Source: Tetramitus jugosus (lineage: Eukaryota > Heterolobosea > Eutetramitea > Acrasida > Vahlkampfiidae). Taken from it: a stretch of DNA of 64,000 nt. The DNA lies in NCBI GenBank assembly GCA_937625935.1, contig OW569394.1:186001-250000 (forward strand), read 5' to 3'. This document shows positions 52,557 through 61,631 of the stretch, one piece after another; positions within the stretch are counted from its first letter, which is position 1, and the number at the start of each line of letters is the position of its first letter. The notes below the pieces were generated by a model. The model saw only the letters and a list, made by a program, of their open reading frames with translations, made no database searches and had not been told where the DNA came from. Made by a program: the position numbers and the translations under genes.

Positions 52557-53222
52557 TCGAATATTCCATTTTATCATACGACCCATCGTCACCTGAGTGA
52601 ACGGGAGCTCCGCTTTGACCTGAAGTTCTATTCTCATCGCGACCATTACCTACCAGCCATTAAAGCAGGCAAGGAAGGTCGGTTCGACATACAACTATTG
52701 TCAGGCTGGGTGGCGCAAAGTGACTGCTTCTGCTTTGATAAAATACTCTAGTTGGACATTGCTCGCCTAGAACTTAAGCCAGTGTATTGTGCCCAAGTAA
52801 ATCAAGGGTTGACTGAAACAAAAGGAGGAACTCTATTGATTTCATCTTCTCTCTTTTTCGAGCTTCTTAATGATGCCGAGCAAGGTTGGTCATTGGTTCA
52901 ACGTTTAAACATTGATGGGATTCCCTTCCACTATGACGGTTGCCTTAACTGGGATGATGTTAGCACTGAAGTCATCGATTTTTTGCTTGATAACCAGATG
53001 CCTTTCAACGAATGTTGTGGAGTTTTATTATTTAGGAGCAGATCCGGCAGGGGGTTTGCTTACACACTTTCACGAATGAAGTATGCATCCGCAATGACAA
53101 GCATGACATCCTGGCAGACCCAATTTCTCTTTGATTTTGTCAGACACCTCGTCGGTGACCGACAATCCTCACCAATACAACTCTGGCGAAACATGATCCT
53201 GCCGGTGGATCACCATTGTTGA
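52557..53222 (+). pseudogene. Eroded open frame of unknown family, one in-frame TAG
   Basis: One reading frame is open from 52557 to 52748, has a TAG at 52749-52751, and is open again to a TGA at 53220-53222. Both halves read like protein (HTTHRHLSERELRFDLKFYS; GTLLISSSLFFELLNDAEQG; FHYDGCLNWDDVSTEVIDFL), which suggests one former gene with a nonsense mutation. No ATG opens the frame and I do not recognise the family. Base composition looks more GC-rich than the neighbours. It could also be an exon of a gene whose other parts I did not find. Confidence 0.35.
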
Positions 53223-53953
53223 GAAAGTGCTCCACGGGGTCAATGTACACTCTTTATTCCTTCTTTTTCGAGATATACCCCAAGAGTAGAGAACTAGTTG
53301 GAACCGCGGCAATGGGCAAAACACCCCACAGCCTTTTACCACTTGGGTGAGGCAAGGAAGACTTCCTTCGAGGAGATAAGCGATCTCGCTTTCAGACAAA
53401 CCAGTCACCCGACCTTATCTGCCAACCCTCAAAACTATCATGACGAGCAAACAGCTGAACTACAGTTCATGAGCTTTTGAACCAATGAGGTTTCACCAAA
53501 AGGGAAGTAAACAGAAATGTTGTGAAACATCACCCAGACTCACTGCAAGTCATCGAGTTGTCCTCTACCGCTCTCCCATCCAAGGGGCGATCATGGTCTT
53601 GGAAATGTCAGTGGTGAATAGGCTCCTTGTCAGTCTGATCTCAAAGTGTCATCGACGTCCATGAGTGACGACGATGTCAGAGCATCGATGAGGAATGTGA
53701 TGAAAACCAACGATCCGGGTTCATCGCTGCGACCATCACGTTGCAGGAGAAACCTATTTGGTACCCGCCCATCAACCACGTGGTGACGTTGACGTCGTAG
53801 GATCTTGTTTTGTCCTCCCTGATCGCTGACGTCACGTGCTACTTCTCCCTTAAAAACACTTGAAGGACCGTCACAAAAATTGAGAATTCACTTGATAAAC
53901 AAAACAACTCAAACACAACTCCCACTATAGAATAACAATACAAGATAATAACA
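53223..53953. other. GC-richer intergenic stretch
   Basis: No gene is supported; a small plus frame at 53298-53480 has no family. By eye the DNA from about 53540 to 53850 is clearly richer in G and C than most intergenic DNA in the window and contains a cluster of TGACGT and CACGTG motifs, listed separately. Confidence 0.4.
53776..53838. promoter_or_regulatory. Cluster of CACGTG and TGACGT(CA) motifs upstream of 53954
   Basis: CCACGTGG lies at 53776-53783, TGACGT at 53784-53789 and 53790-53795, and TGACGTCACGTG at 53827-53838, which joins a full CRE palindrome (TGACGTCA) to a CACGTG box. These are binding sites for bZIP and bHLH factors in other eukaryotes. The cluster ends about 115 bp before the ATG at 53954, a plausible promoter position. 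Use in this organism is not known. Confidence 0.45.
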
Positions 53954-54697
53954 ATGAGCACCGAGACTGAAAATTCCCCATCTCCATCCAAAGATCTCAC
54001 TTCTGAAGAGAAGGCCCACTTTCAATACATTGAAACCTTGTTCCAATTGCTAAGACAAAAACACCCCGACCTGATCAAAAACCTTATTCTGAGGGAGGTT
54101 GAGTTCTTTTCTCAAGAAGATGACATGAACTGCCTTGAGATGCTAGAATCGATCCGAAAAGGTGCTTCTGTTCGTGAACCAATGCTCATCACTGATCCAC
54201 GGGACTCAACTTCACTGTTACCATCGGCTATTCAGTATTTGGAGAATACTGGTACCATTTCAAACTATTTGAATGAGCAATCCTCACAGATTAGAATCAA
54301 TAGTTTGACTGATGAGCTATTAAATTATAAACGACTCCCAAAGAGAAGAAGAAGCGAAATGGAAGATGAAGATGAATCTCTGGCTGTACAACCGGAAAAG
54401 AAGAAATCAAAGGAAGTGTTCTATGTCCAGGCATTCGTGGAGAATGAACGCGTGGATGATTTAGTCACCAGGAAACAAATTTCAAACATTTCTGAACGAT
54501 GCTGTCGACAGGAGAAGTGCGATAGTTACGAGAAGGAAACAGGTGTGGACGCTTATGTCATTATTACGGACGAAGGTGAGATTAGCCGTCTTGTGCGTAC
54601 TTATCCCACCATTTCCAATCAATTCAATACTAACAATTCAAAGGAATTGAAATTGTATCACAAGGACTACTATTTGTGGTGCACTGAACAAATTTAA
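53954..54697 (+). CDS. Hypothetical protein with bipartite nuclear signal
   Basis: This 247-residue protein starts at ATG 53954 and is intronless. The N-terminal 85 residues are helical and acidic (FQYIETLFQLLRQKHPDLIK). Residues about 125-155 hold two basic clusters, KRLPKRRR and EKKKSK, spaced like a bipartite nuclear localisation signal. The C-terminal 90 residues look folded (VFYVQAFVENERVDDLVTRK, then DAYVIITDEGEISRLVRTYP) with two cysteines (RCCRQEKC), but match no family I know. A nuclear role is inferred from the basic clusters alone. Its promoter region carries the CRE/E-box-like cluster. Confidence 0.65.
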   Translation: MSTETENSPSPSKDLTSEEKAHFQYIETLFQLLRQKHPDLIKNLILREVEFFSQEDDMNCLEMLESIRKGASVREPMLITDPRDSTSLLPSAIQYLENTGTISNYLNEQSSQIRINSLTDELLNYKRLPKRRRSEMEDEDESLAVQPEKKKSKEVFYVQAFVENERVDDLVTRKQISNISERCCRQEKCDSYEKETGVDAYVIITDEGEISRLVRTYPTISNQFNTNNSKELKLYHKDYYLWCTEQI

Positions 54698-54829
54698 AGG
54701 ATTCCCAAAGAATACACTCACGGATTCTACACTGTAACTTTACCATAAATGAATTTTATCTTTTTACATCCATCTCATCATCCAAAGTAAAAGTCAAGTG
54801 TTTGCATAGAGTTTCAGATATTGTCAGTT

Positions 54830-57800
54830 TTATTGCAAGGAGCACGAGCGGTCACTCGGTCTCGATACGATACTGTCCGTCATATCATCCTCTGTCGTCG
54901 TATCCACAAAATTGGTGAAATCAAAGACTGAGACTTGACCACCCATGGAACTGGTCATAAGCACATTCTGGTTGCAGTCGATACTCGTCATTTGCGATGA
55001 TTTGAATTCCTGGAGAGCATTGTGCATCATGTGATTGATAAACTTGCCGGATTGAGCATCCATGAGCTTGATGGCACCGGATGAACTGCCGGACACAATC
55101 TTGAGTCCATCGAATTGAAGACCACGGATAGCACCAGAGGAACTCAGATTCAACGAGTATTGTTTCTTGCTCTGATCCAAGAAGCGAATATCGAACACAT
55201 CAACGATACCACCACCGTTGCCAGTGACGAGATTGTTGCCAAAGAATTGAACTTCATTGATGGATGATTGCATGTCAATGTAACTCATGACAGCACCGTT
55301 GCTCGAATCAATTCTCATGTCCCAGATGCGAACAGCACCGTCGAAACCACCCGTGGCAAAACACTGCTCGTGGAATGCTCTCTTGTCATGAGTAATGGCA
55401 TACACGGCTCCCTGGTGACAATTATTGTAGCTCTTCAGTTTCGTGTTGCTCGTGAGATCCCATAAATCGACACAGGATTGACCAGCTGATCCCATGGTTG
55501 TTCCATTGAGTATTTGAAGGTCCCAAATCTCAGATGCGCATGTGATGCGATTGATGGGTTCACCAGACAACACATCCCAGAAAATGATGCACTTGTCAGC
55601 AGATCCACTCACCAACACACGCTTATCAAACTGGAGATTGAAATCCAAGCAGGACACACCTTTCTGATGCCCTGAAAACGTGCAAATCAACTCCTTCTTC
55701 AGTGGACGATCATCACTCAGACCGATACCATAAATATCAAATGCCTTCATTGTTCCATCTTCACCGGCCGTAATCGTCAATGAATGCATTCCATAGTCGT
55801 CGTCATACTTGAAATGATCGACAAATGGTTTGGCTTTGCTAACGGATCGATTTCCCTTATCAATCAAATTCTTCCGTCTCTGCTTATGGTGCCTATAAAT
55901 GTGCTTGAGATAGTGCTGAGAGATGCGATGACCCATGAAGAAGTGAATGCCGTTAATGGACGAACCACCGTGCAGCAGGAACGATGCGTACTTGTACTTT
56001 CCAACGTGCCAATTACGTTCGAGCTTGGACCGAACTGTGAACCCTTCGCGCAAACTACCAAAATCACGTTCGATACTGTCTTGAATCGCCTGTGTCAAAT
56101 CCATTTTCCACACATTTTCAAACAAGATTTTCCACAGGATGCCCTTATTGGAGTTGAACAGATTGAACCAACGAGTACAGACTTGAGAACAAATGGCTAC
56201 TTCGACTTCTGTAAAGTACGAAAAGATGAGAATGTAGATCTCGTCTGGTATTCGCCTAGAAACCAGAGTTCTTCTGCGATAGTCATCACAATCACCACCA
56301 TCGCTCTCACTTCGATTTCTGCTCCTAGGATCAGCAAAGCTTACCATACCACCACCAATAGCACCAACGCCACCTACACCACCATTGACATTTAGTAGAA
56401 TGGACGATGGAGATGTGGGAGATGACAACGTAGGAGACAACAACAACTGGGACAATGACGAAGATGACGATGGAGACAAGTGCGTGCCCAACAATGGTGG
56501 TGGTGAAGAAGACAATGTTCTCCTCATTGGACTCACATGGAAGAAATCTTGCAACAATTGTGAAGCAGTGGGACGATCTCTTGGATCGTGCTGCAACGTC
56601 ACGAGGATCCAATCAATGACACGATCCGAGAATTTCATGCATCGAATGGCATCCACCATTTTTTGTTGTTCCTTTGGATGAGACATGACATAGGAGTAGT
56701 CACATCGAATGAGACTTGTGAGCTCACAAGCTACGCATCCCACACCCCAAATATCAATCTTTTCATCATACGATCGTTTCATAAGCCTCTCCGCCGCGGC
56801 CGTAGATGATTTCACCGTTGTCGGAGAAAATATAGTTTTCATTTCAGGTGCCATAAAGCACATGGTACCAGCCATGGAGGATGCATGAGTCGAATGATTA
56901 AGGTCCAGAATACGTGCCATACCCAAATCACCAATCTTGATATTCAACCATTCATCACTCAAAAAAATATTCTCCGGTTTCACGTCTCGATGAATAATTT
57001 TCTTCTTTTTCAATTGATTTTCACTCCCATTACCACCACCAGAACCACCATAATAAGAATTTTCATATTCTTGATGATAAAAATGGTCATCTTGACCATC
57101 ACTATTGTGCATAAAAGCCAATCCTTCACAAATTTGTTGCATCCACCTCCAAAATAACTCTTCTGTAATCATCATGACTTGTTTCTTATTCTGACTATTC
57201 TGACTATTATTGTTATTCATATTTTGATTTAATAATTTTTGTCGTTCAATCATATTTTTTAATGTTCCATGAGAACAATATTCAAGAACGAGACACAATG
57301 ACCATGTTTCATTCATTGGTAATGGACATTCACTACTATTTCCACTCATATTATTATTAATATTATTATTACCATTACCATTACCATTCATATATTCATT
57401 ATCATAATTATTATGATGATGATGATGATGATCAAAATCATTCAATTGATGATTATGACACTCAAAATCATCATTATTATTGTTATGATCCAAAATATGG
57501 TTCATTAATTGAGAATTATTTTGAGAGTCCAATGAACGACTCATTCCAGTTTCACTCTTGTGTCGACGAAGACTTGTTTTTCGATGATTTTGATGATTTT
57601 GATTGTTTGATGATGATGATGATGAAGAGGATCGATTAGGAAGATGAAGATTTAAATTTTCAAGTATACTATTACTACTACTACTACTATTGTTACTACC
57701 ATGAGAATTTCTCTTGTTTGAATTTTTATGGTTGGATGATATCAATGAAGAAGGTGATGTTAAAGAGCTATTATTATTATTGTTATTATTGTTGTTATTA

Positions 57801-58267
57801 TTGTTATTATTGTTATTATTGTGATGAGATAATCCTAATTTGGTCAGTTTTAAGAGTGACCATGTTGTTGATGTAGTTGTTGTGGTAGTTGTTGTAGGTG
57901 GTGGTGGTGTTGGAGGTACTTCCAATATAGTTGATGTTGATTGATGATGATGAAAATTATTAGTTGAAGATGATTGAAGGTGATGAACGTTTCGATCAAT
58001 GAAAAATTCGTGGCATTTGATGATGCGATAGTGGTGTAGCTGAGAGACAGCTTGAGCTTCTTTGAGAGCTTGATTGAGTTGTTTGAGTGTGGTGACTGGC
58101 ACTTTTTTGAGTGCATAGTACACTGTAGCTATGGATGATACAGGTGGTGGTGATTCACCATCGTCATTCAAGTGATGGTCATGGTGGTGAGAGCCAACAC
58201 GTGTCGCCCTGTAGACGCGACCCATCCCGCCTTTTCCAATTGTTCCGACAATTCGATAATTTTCCAT
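54830..58267 (-). CDS. Protein kinase / F-box / WD40 fusion
   Basis: One open frame from ATG 58265-58267 gives 1,145 residues. The kinase begins at residue 4 (YRIVGTIGKGGMGRVYRA, glycine loop; YALKK with the ATP-binding lysine at 54). Its N-lobe is interrupted by about 230 residues of Asn, His and Ser runs, and resumes at the hinge (LCLVLEYCSHGTL, near 325), HRDVKPEN (about 428), DLG in place of DFG (about 447) and CFMAPEM. An F-box lies near 675-725 (RIPDEIYILIFSYF, then CSQVCTRWFNLF). Residues about 815-1125 hold WD40 repeats (GEDGTMKAFDIYG; GSADKCIIFWDVLSG; TGGFDGAVRIWDMR). F-box/WD40 proteins choose phosphorylated substrates for SCF ubiquitin ligases, so this chain could both phosphorylate and select its target. 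The kinase looks active, with an unusual DLG. Confidence 0.88.
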   Translation of the reverse strand: MENYRIVGTIGKGGMGRVYRATRVGSHHHDHHLNDDGESPPPVSSIATVYYALKKVPVTTLKQLNQALKEAQAVSQLHHYRIIKCHEFFIDRNVHHLQSSSTNNFHHHQSTSTILEVPPTPPPPTTTTTTTTSTTWSLLKLTKLGLSHHNNNNNNNNNNNNNNNNNSSLTSPSSLISSNHKNSNKRNSHGSNNSSSSSNSILENLNLHLPNRSSSSSSSSNNQNHQNHRKTSLRRHKSETGMSRSLDSQNNSQLMNHILDHNNNNDDFECHNHQLNDFDHHHHHHNNYDNEYMNGNGNGNNNINNNMSGNSSECPLPMNETWSLCLVLEYCSHGTLKNMIERQKLLNQNMNNNNSQNSQNKKQVMMITEELFWRWMQQICEGLAFMHNSDGQDDHFYHQEYENSYYGGSGGGNGSENQLKKKKIIHRDVKPENIFLSDEWLNIKIGDLGMARILDLNHSTHASSMAGTMCFMAPEMKTIFSPTTVKSSTAAAERLMKRSYDEKIDIWGVGCVACELTSLIRCDYSYVMSHPKEQQKMVDAIRCMKFSDRVIDWILVTLQHDPRDRPTASQLLQDFFHVSPMRRTLSSSPPPLLGTHLSPSSSSSLSQLLLSPTLSSPTSPSSILLNVNGGVGGVGAIGGGMVSFADPRSRNRSESDGGDCDDYRRRTLVSRRIPDEIYILIFSYFTEVEVAICSQVCTRWFNLFNSNKGILWKILFENVWKMDLTQAIQDSIERDFGSLREGFTVRSKLERNWHVGKYKYASFLLHGGSSINGIHFFMGHRISQHYLKHIYRHHKQRRKNLIDKGNRSVSKAKPFVDHFKYDDDYGMHSLTITAGEDGTMKAFDIYGIGLSDDRPLKKELICTFSGHQKGVSCLDFNLQFDKRVLVSGSADKCIIFWDVLSGEPINRITCASEIWDLQILNGTTMGSAGQSCVDLWDLTSNTKLKSYNNCHQGAVYAITHDKRAFHEQCFATGGFDGAVRIWDMRIDSSNGAVMSYIDMQSSINEVQFFGNNLVTGNGGGIVDVFDIRFLDQSKKQYSLNLSSSGAIRGLQFDGLKIVSGSSSGAIKLMDAQSGKFINHMMHNALQEFKSSQMTSIDCNQNVLMTSSMGGQVSVFDFTNFVDTTTEDDMTDSIVSRPSDRSCSLQ
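57769..57822 (-). repeat. ATT/GTT microsatellite coding for poly-Asn
   Basis: A run of ATT and GTT triplets on plus (AAT and AAC on minus) encodes about 17 consecutive Asn residues inside the kinase N-lobe insert. The mix of AAT and AAC codons suggests an older, kept homopolymer and not a very recent slippage. Confidence 0.8.
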
Positions 58268-58576
58268 TTTGATTTAGGGACAAGTGGGACAATGCGCGGC
58301 GCTTTGAATTCAAAAAAAAATACCTTGATTCAAATGTTGTTGTTATTGTTGAGTAACAATGATTGACTGTTGTGCAGTGTCGAGCGCAAATGTTTTTGTT
58401 TTGGGACTGAAACAAAGGGTCTGATTTTTTTGTTTTTCTGGATTCGATGTGTTTTTTGACTGACTTGTCAAGTGTCAAGGATTAACCCGATTTTGCCGAC
58501 ATGGCATTTACGATTGCTTTTGTATGTTGGGATAATAGTTTTGTATGAGATCTGTTGTATCTCAAAACACATTCAT
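58268..58576. other. Divergent intergenic region
   Basis: It lies between the minus-strand kinase/F-box gene and the plus-strand two-exon gene at 58577 and should hold both promoters. I see no defined element. Confidence 0.4.
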
Positions 58577-59809
58577 ATGACCCAAAAAAAGAGAAAAATC
58601 TTGCATGCTTCACTGTGCACCACAAGAAACACTGAGAACAACCAAAAAGCAAGCTCTTTGCTACCAAGAACCAAAAAACCAAAGCTTCTTGTGGAAGACA
58701 CAATTGATCAGAGTTGGATCAATAGTTCATACACTTTTGATTGGTTTCAAAGCTTAAATGTACCATTTTTATTTAAAAGGAATTTTAAGAATTTTCTCAG
58801 AAATGCATGTATTGTATCAAACTAACTGATTTGTTCTTTTCAATTAAAGAGCTCTCTTTTCGAAAAGAATGAGAGCTACAATAGAGAACACTCGTTGTTG
58901 ATGAATAGCGAAGATGATGATCTCCAGTTCGAACACGAGTTTTTCATGTTGTATGAGAGCTATCCTGTGCCTGATGCGCCGCAGCTCTTGTCCAAGATTC
59001 AAGAAAAACAAGTATCGTCTCGTCAAGAGAGAGAAAACCAATTTTGTCCACTTGAAATAAAGTTGTCAACAGTGGAAGAAAATGTACTTGTGACTAGAAG
59101 CACTTTTGACAGGATGAATTCATTGTTGGCAATGACAACTACAGTGGATGCTGAGTGGGCTCAACAAGAATACCTGAATCTATGTCAAATGGATAGTTTG
59201 GACTATCAAGAGTATCCGCTCTTGTTTCCAATATCAAAGGATGTATCTGAGGTAAATATCAGTCGTGACAATTGTGAAGCTGAAGTCAGTGGATCTGTAG
59301 TTATGAACCCAACCAGGGAGACAAAACAGCAGATAAAAGCCAATAAGAACCAGAGCAACAAGAGAACGAATGGTGTGAAAAAAAGAGTTCAGAGGCAAGA
59401 TATCTCAACTAGGAATCGAATCAATAATAGAGCTCACAAAGAAGTCAACAAGAGTGTTCTACATGACCCAAAGCAATCGTCCATCACGCAGTTCACGTGC
59501 GCTCGTAAAACAGAGCCAAACATGAAACGGTTGACTCCAAACAAGAACAAGAAACCTCCAAGTGAACCAATTCAAGTCAAAATGGACAATTTTACAGTGA
59601 AGAAGCAAGAAGTAGAAGTCCTTACCTCCCATGAGAGTTCAATACAGGCAGGGAACATCACAGTACAAGAGCCGAAAATTGACCGCAACTCCGTAAGAAA
59701 GCGAAGATTCATTGACGACCTCCCGTTGATGTCTTTGGACATAGATGTCGTTATTTCCCTTTTTGGATGTTTGTCGGGTGGTTTACAGGAAGCGGATATG
59801 TACAAATGA
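58577..59809 (+). CDS. Hypothetical basic protein with two PIP-box-like motifs, two exons
   Basis: Exon 1 is 58577-58759, a phase-0 intron spans 58760-58849 (90 nt, GTACCA to AAAG), and exon 2 is 58850-59809. The product is 380 residues. The splice joins DWFQSLN to SSLFEKNESY. The donor GTACCA and acceptor AAAG are weaker than others in the window, so a single-exon form from ATG 58901 is the alternative. The N-terminus is basic. The middle has an acidic part (MNSEDDDLQFEHEFFMLYES). The C-terminal half is strongly basic and carries two motifs of the form Q-x-x-[I/M]-x-x-F-T (QSSITQFT and QVKMDNFT), close to the PCNA-binding PIP box. The end is hydrophobic (DIDVVISLFGCLSG). No family is recognised. 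A link to DNA replication or repair is inference from the motifs. Confidence 0.55.
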
Positions 59810-60019
59810 TATAGTCCGAAGGTAGTCCAACATAGAGCCTGTAACAACGACGGGCAATAGAGGAGAAAATCTTCATATTAAAGGGTTTGAATAGAGAGAG
59901 ATTTATGATCTTTCTTTATTCACTAATCTGACTATCAAAAATCACAGATTCACTCCAGTCACAAGTTCAGTACTATCAAATAGGTTCTTCGCTTGGAATA
60001 ATCGAAAGTAATTCACCTT

Positions 60020-61465
60020 ATGTTCTTCAACAATAGTAAACCAATCAGAGAAAACAACAATCAATTCTATCGCAAGCCGAGCAATCAAAGTATCAGTCTG
60101 TTACCATCATCGAGCAATGTTCTATCACAGAGAGTACATCTTTCATCCAGTACACCAATGGCCTTGGATAGTACATCGACCGAAACCTTCAGTAATCTGT
60201 ATCAATCTCAGAAGCTCTATTCATCACCAATGAACAATCCCAACAATTTTGTGCCCAGTTGCAACAGGAGCCAGGTGAACAGTCCAAATAACTTGCATTC
60301 TCCCTTTTCTCACTCCCCTTTACCTTCTCTATCTAGTCCCACGAATTCAATCTTGAACTCGAGAGACCTTACAAAAGTCAATCAACCATCACCTCTCCCT
60401 TTTGTATTTGGATTTCCCAGTTCCCAATCTCAGGACGCATCTTCAACTCCAATATTGTTGGATTTCAATGCATTTAAATCTATTCCAGTTTTTGAAGAAG
60501 CGAAACCTTATGATCCAAACGATCATGATTTTGTTAATTACAACAGTACCTCGAACAACATTCCAAAACAATCAGGTAACTCCTCAAAGACATCTGATAC
60601 TAATATTCAATCTCTACCTAGTAGTGAGCAACTCATCAAAACTCTTTCATCCGCTTCAGAAGCAGATCAAGTATCAAGAGAAGATTTAATAACATTGAAA
60701 CAAGCGTTTAATTTGTTCGATCGAAATGGGGATGGGAAGATCAGTTCAGAAGAGCTACAACATGTCCTTCAGTCGTTGCGATTAATATCTGACCAGGAGA
60801 TGATCTTACTGAATCAACAGTTTCATAGCACTGTTTCGCGAGATGGTTTGGCAATTGATTTCTATGACTTTATCAACCTGTTAAAGTCATCGCCCGAAGT
60901 TACATGTACCAATAGCCCAGATTGCAGAGTTATTCGATGGAACAACACCACTACAGCCGATGAGCAATCAACATTGAGTGAAAGCAAAAGATTTGACAGC
61001 ATGCCCGTCAGGAGAGTCAAATCACAGAAGAAGAACTTGAATCCATTGTTAAGATTCAAAAATTTCATATTTAGAGGGAGTAGTCGAGACAGTGCTTCCA
61101 GAGAGATTGCAGAGTCGAGCAAGAAGCAGACAAAGGAAAAAACTGAGGAAGAACAATTCGATATTGCTTCACCCAACAAATCTCAAAGCTATAACAACAA
61201 GAAGGACATGAAACGGTTCGGATCTATTCGGAAAGCTGATCCAACAACTCGTTTAGAAGAACTTCAATCTGTTTTCAACGTATTCGATGCAGACAGAGAT
61301 GGATTTATCTCTCCAGATGAACTTCGACAAGTAATGAACGAACTGGGAATGAACAAAGTCATGCAAGACAGTGAAGTTATTGAACTATTCCGACTAGTCA
61401 ACAGAGACATCGAAGGATCACTTAGTTTTCAAGATTTCCTAACGCTATTCTCCTTGTGTTGTTGA
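60020..61465 (+). CDS. EF-hand calcium-binding protein, paralogue of 35446-36771
   Basis: This 481-residue protein starts at ATG 60020. Residues 1-210 are Ser/Asn/Pro-rich and probably disordered. An EF-hand pair at about 220-295 has an intact first loop, DRNGDGKISSEE (234-245), and a lost second loop. A basic linker contains RVKSQKKNLNPLLRFKNFIF. The second pair at about 410-478 has the intact loop DADRDGFISPDE (423-434) and a weakened last loop, NRDIEGSLSFQD. The layout repeats that of the other EF-hand gene, including the degenerate second hand, so the two are paralogues. It is likely a calcium sensor with a target-binding linker. Confidence 0.85.
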   Translation: MFFNNSKPIRENNNQFYRKPSNQSISLLPSSSNVLSQRVHLSSSTPMALDSTSTETFSNLYQSQKLYSSPMNNPNNFVPSCNRSQVNSPNNLHSPFSHSPLPSLSSPTNSILNSRDLTKVNQPSPLPFVFGFPSSQSQDASSTPILLDFNAFKSIPVFEEAKPYDPNDHDFVNYNSTSNNIPKQSGNSSKTSDTNIQSLPSSEQLIKTLSSASEADQVSREDLITLKQAFNLFDRNGDGKISSEELQHVLQSLRLISDQEMILLNQQFHSTVSRDGLAIDFYDFINLLKSSPEVTCTNSPDCRVIRWNNTTTADEQSTLSESKRFDSMPVRRVKSQKKNLNPLLRFKNFIFRGSSRDSASREIAESSKKQTKEKTEEEQFDIASPNKSQSYNNKKDMKRFGSIRKADPTTRLEELQSVFNVFDADRDGFISPDELRQVMNELGMNKVMQDSEVIELFRLVNRDIEGSLSFQDFLTLFSLCC

Positions 61466-61631
61466 CAGACACTGATAGGTAGTAATGGTCAACAGGGATA
61501 CAATGACAAGAATACATCTCGTTTGGTTGAACCTTCAACCAAGTAAATTTCTGTTTTTTACCAAAAGAGACGGCGGAGTTTTCACAATAGATAACCCGCC
61601 AAAATCAAACAAAAAAAACCAAATTACAAAC

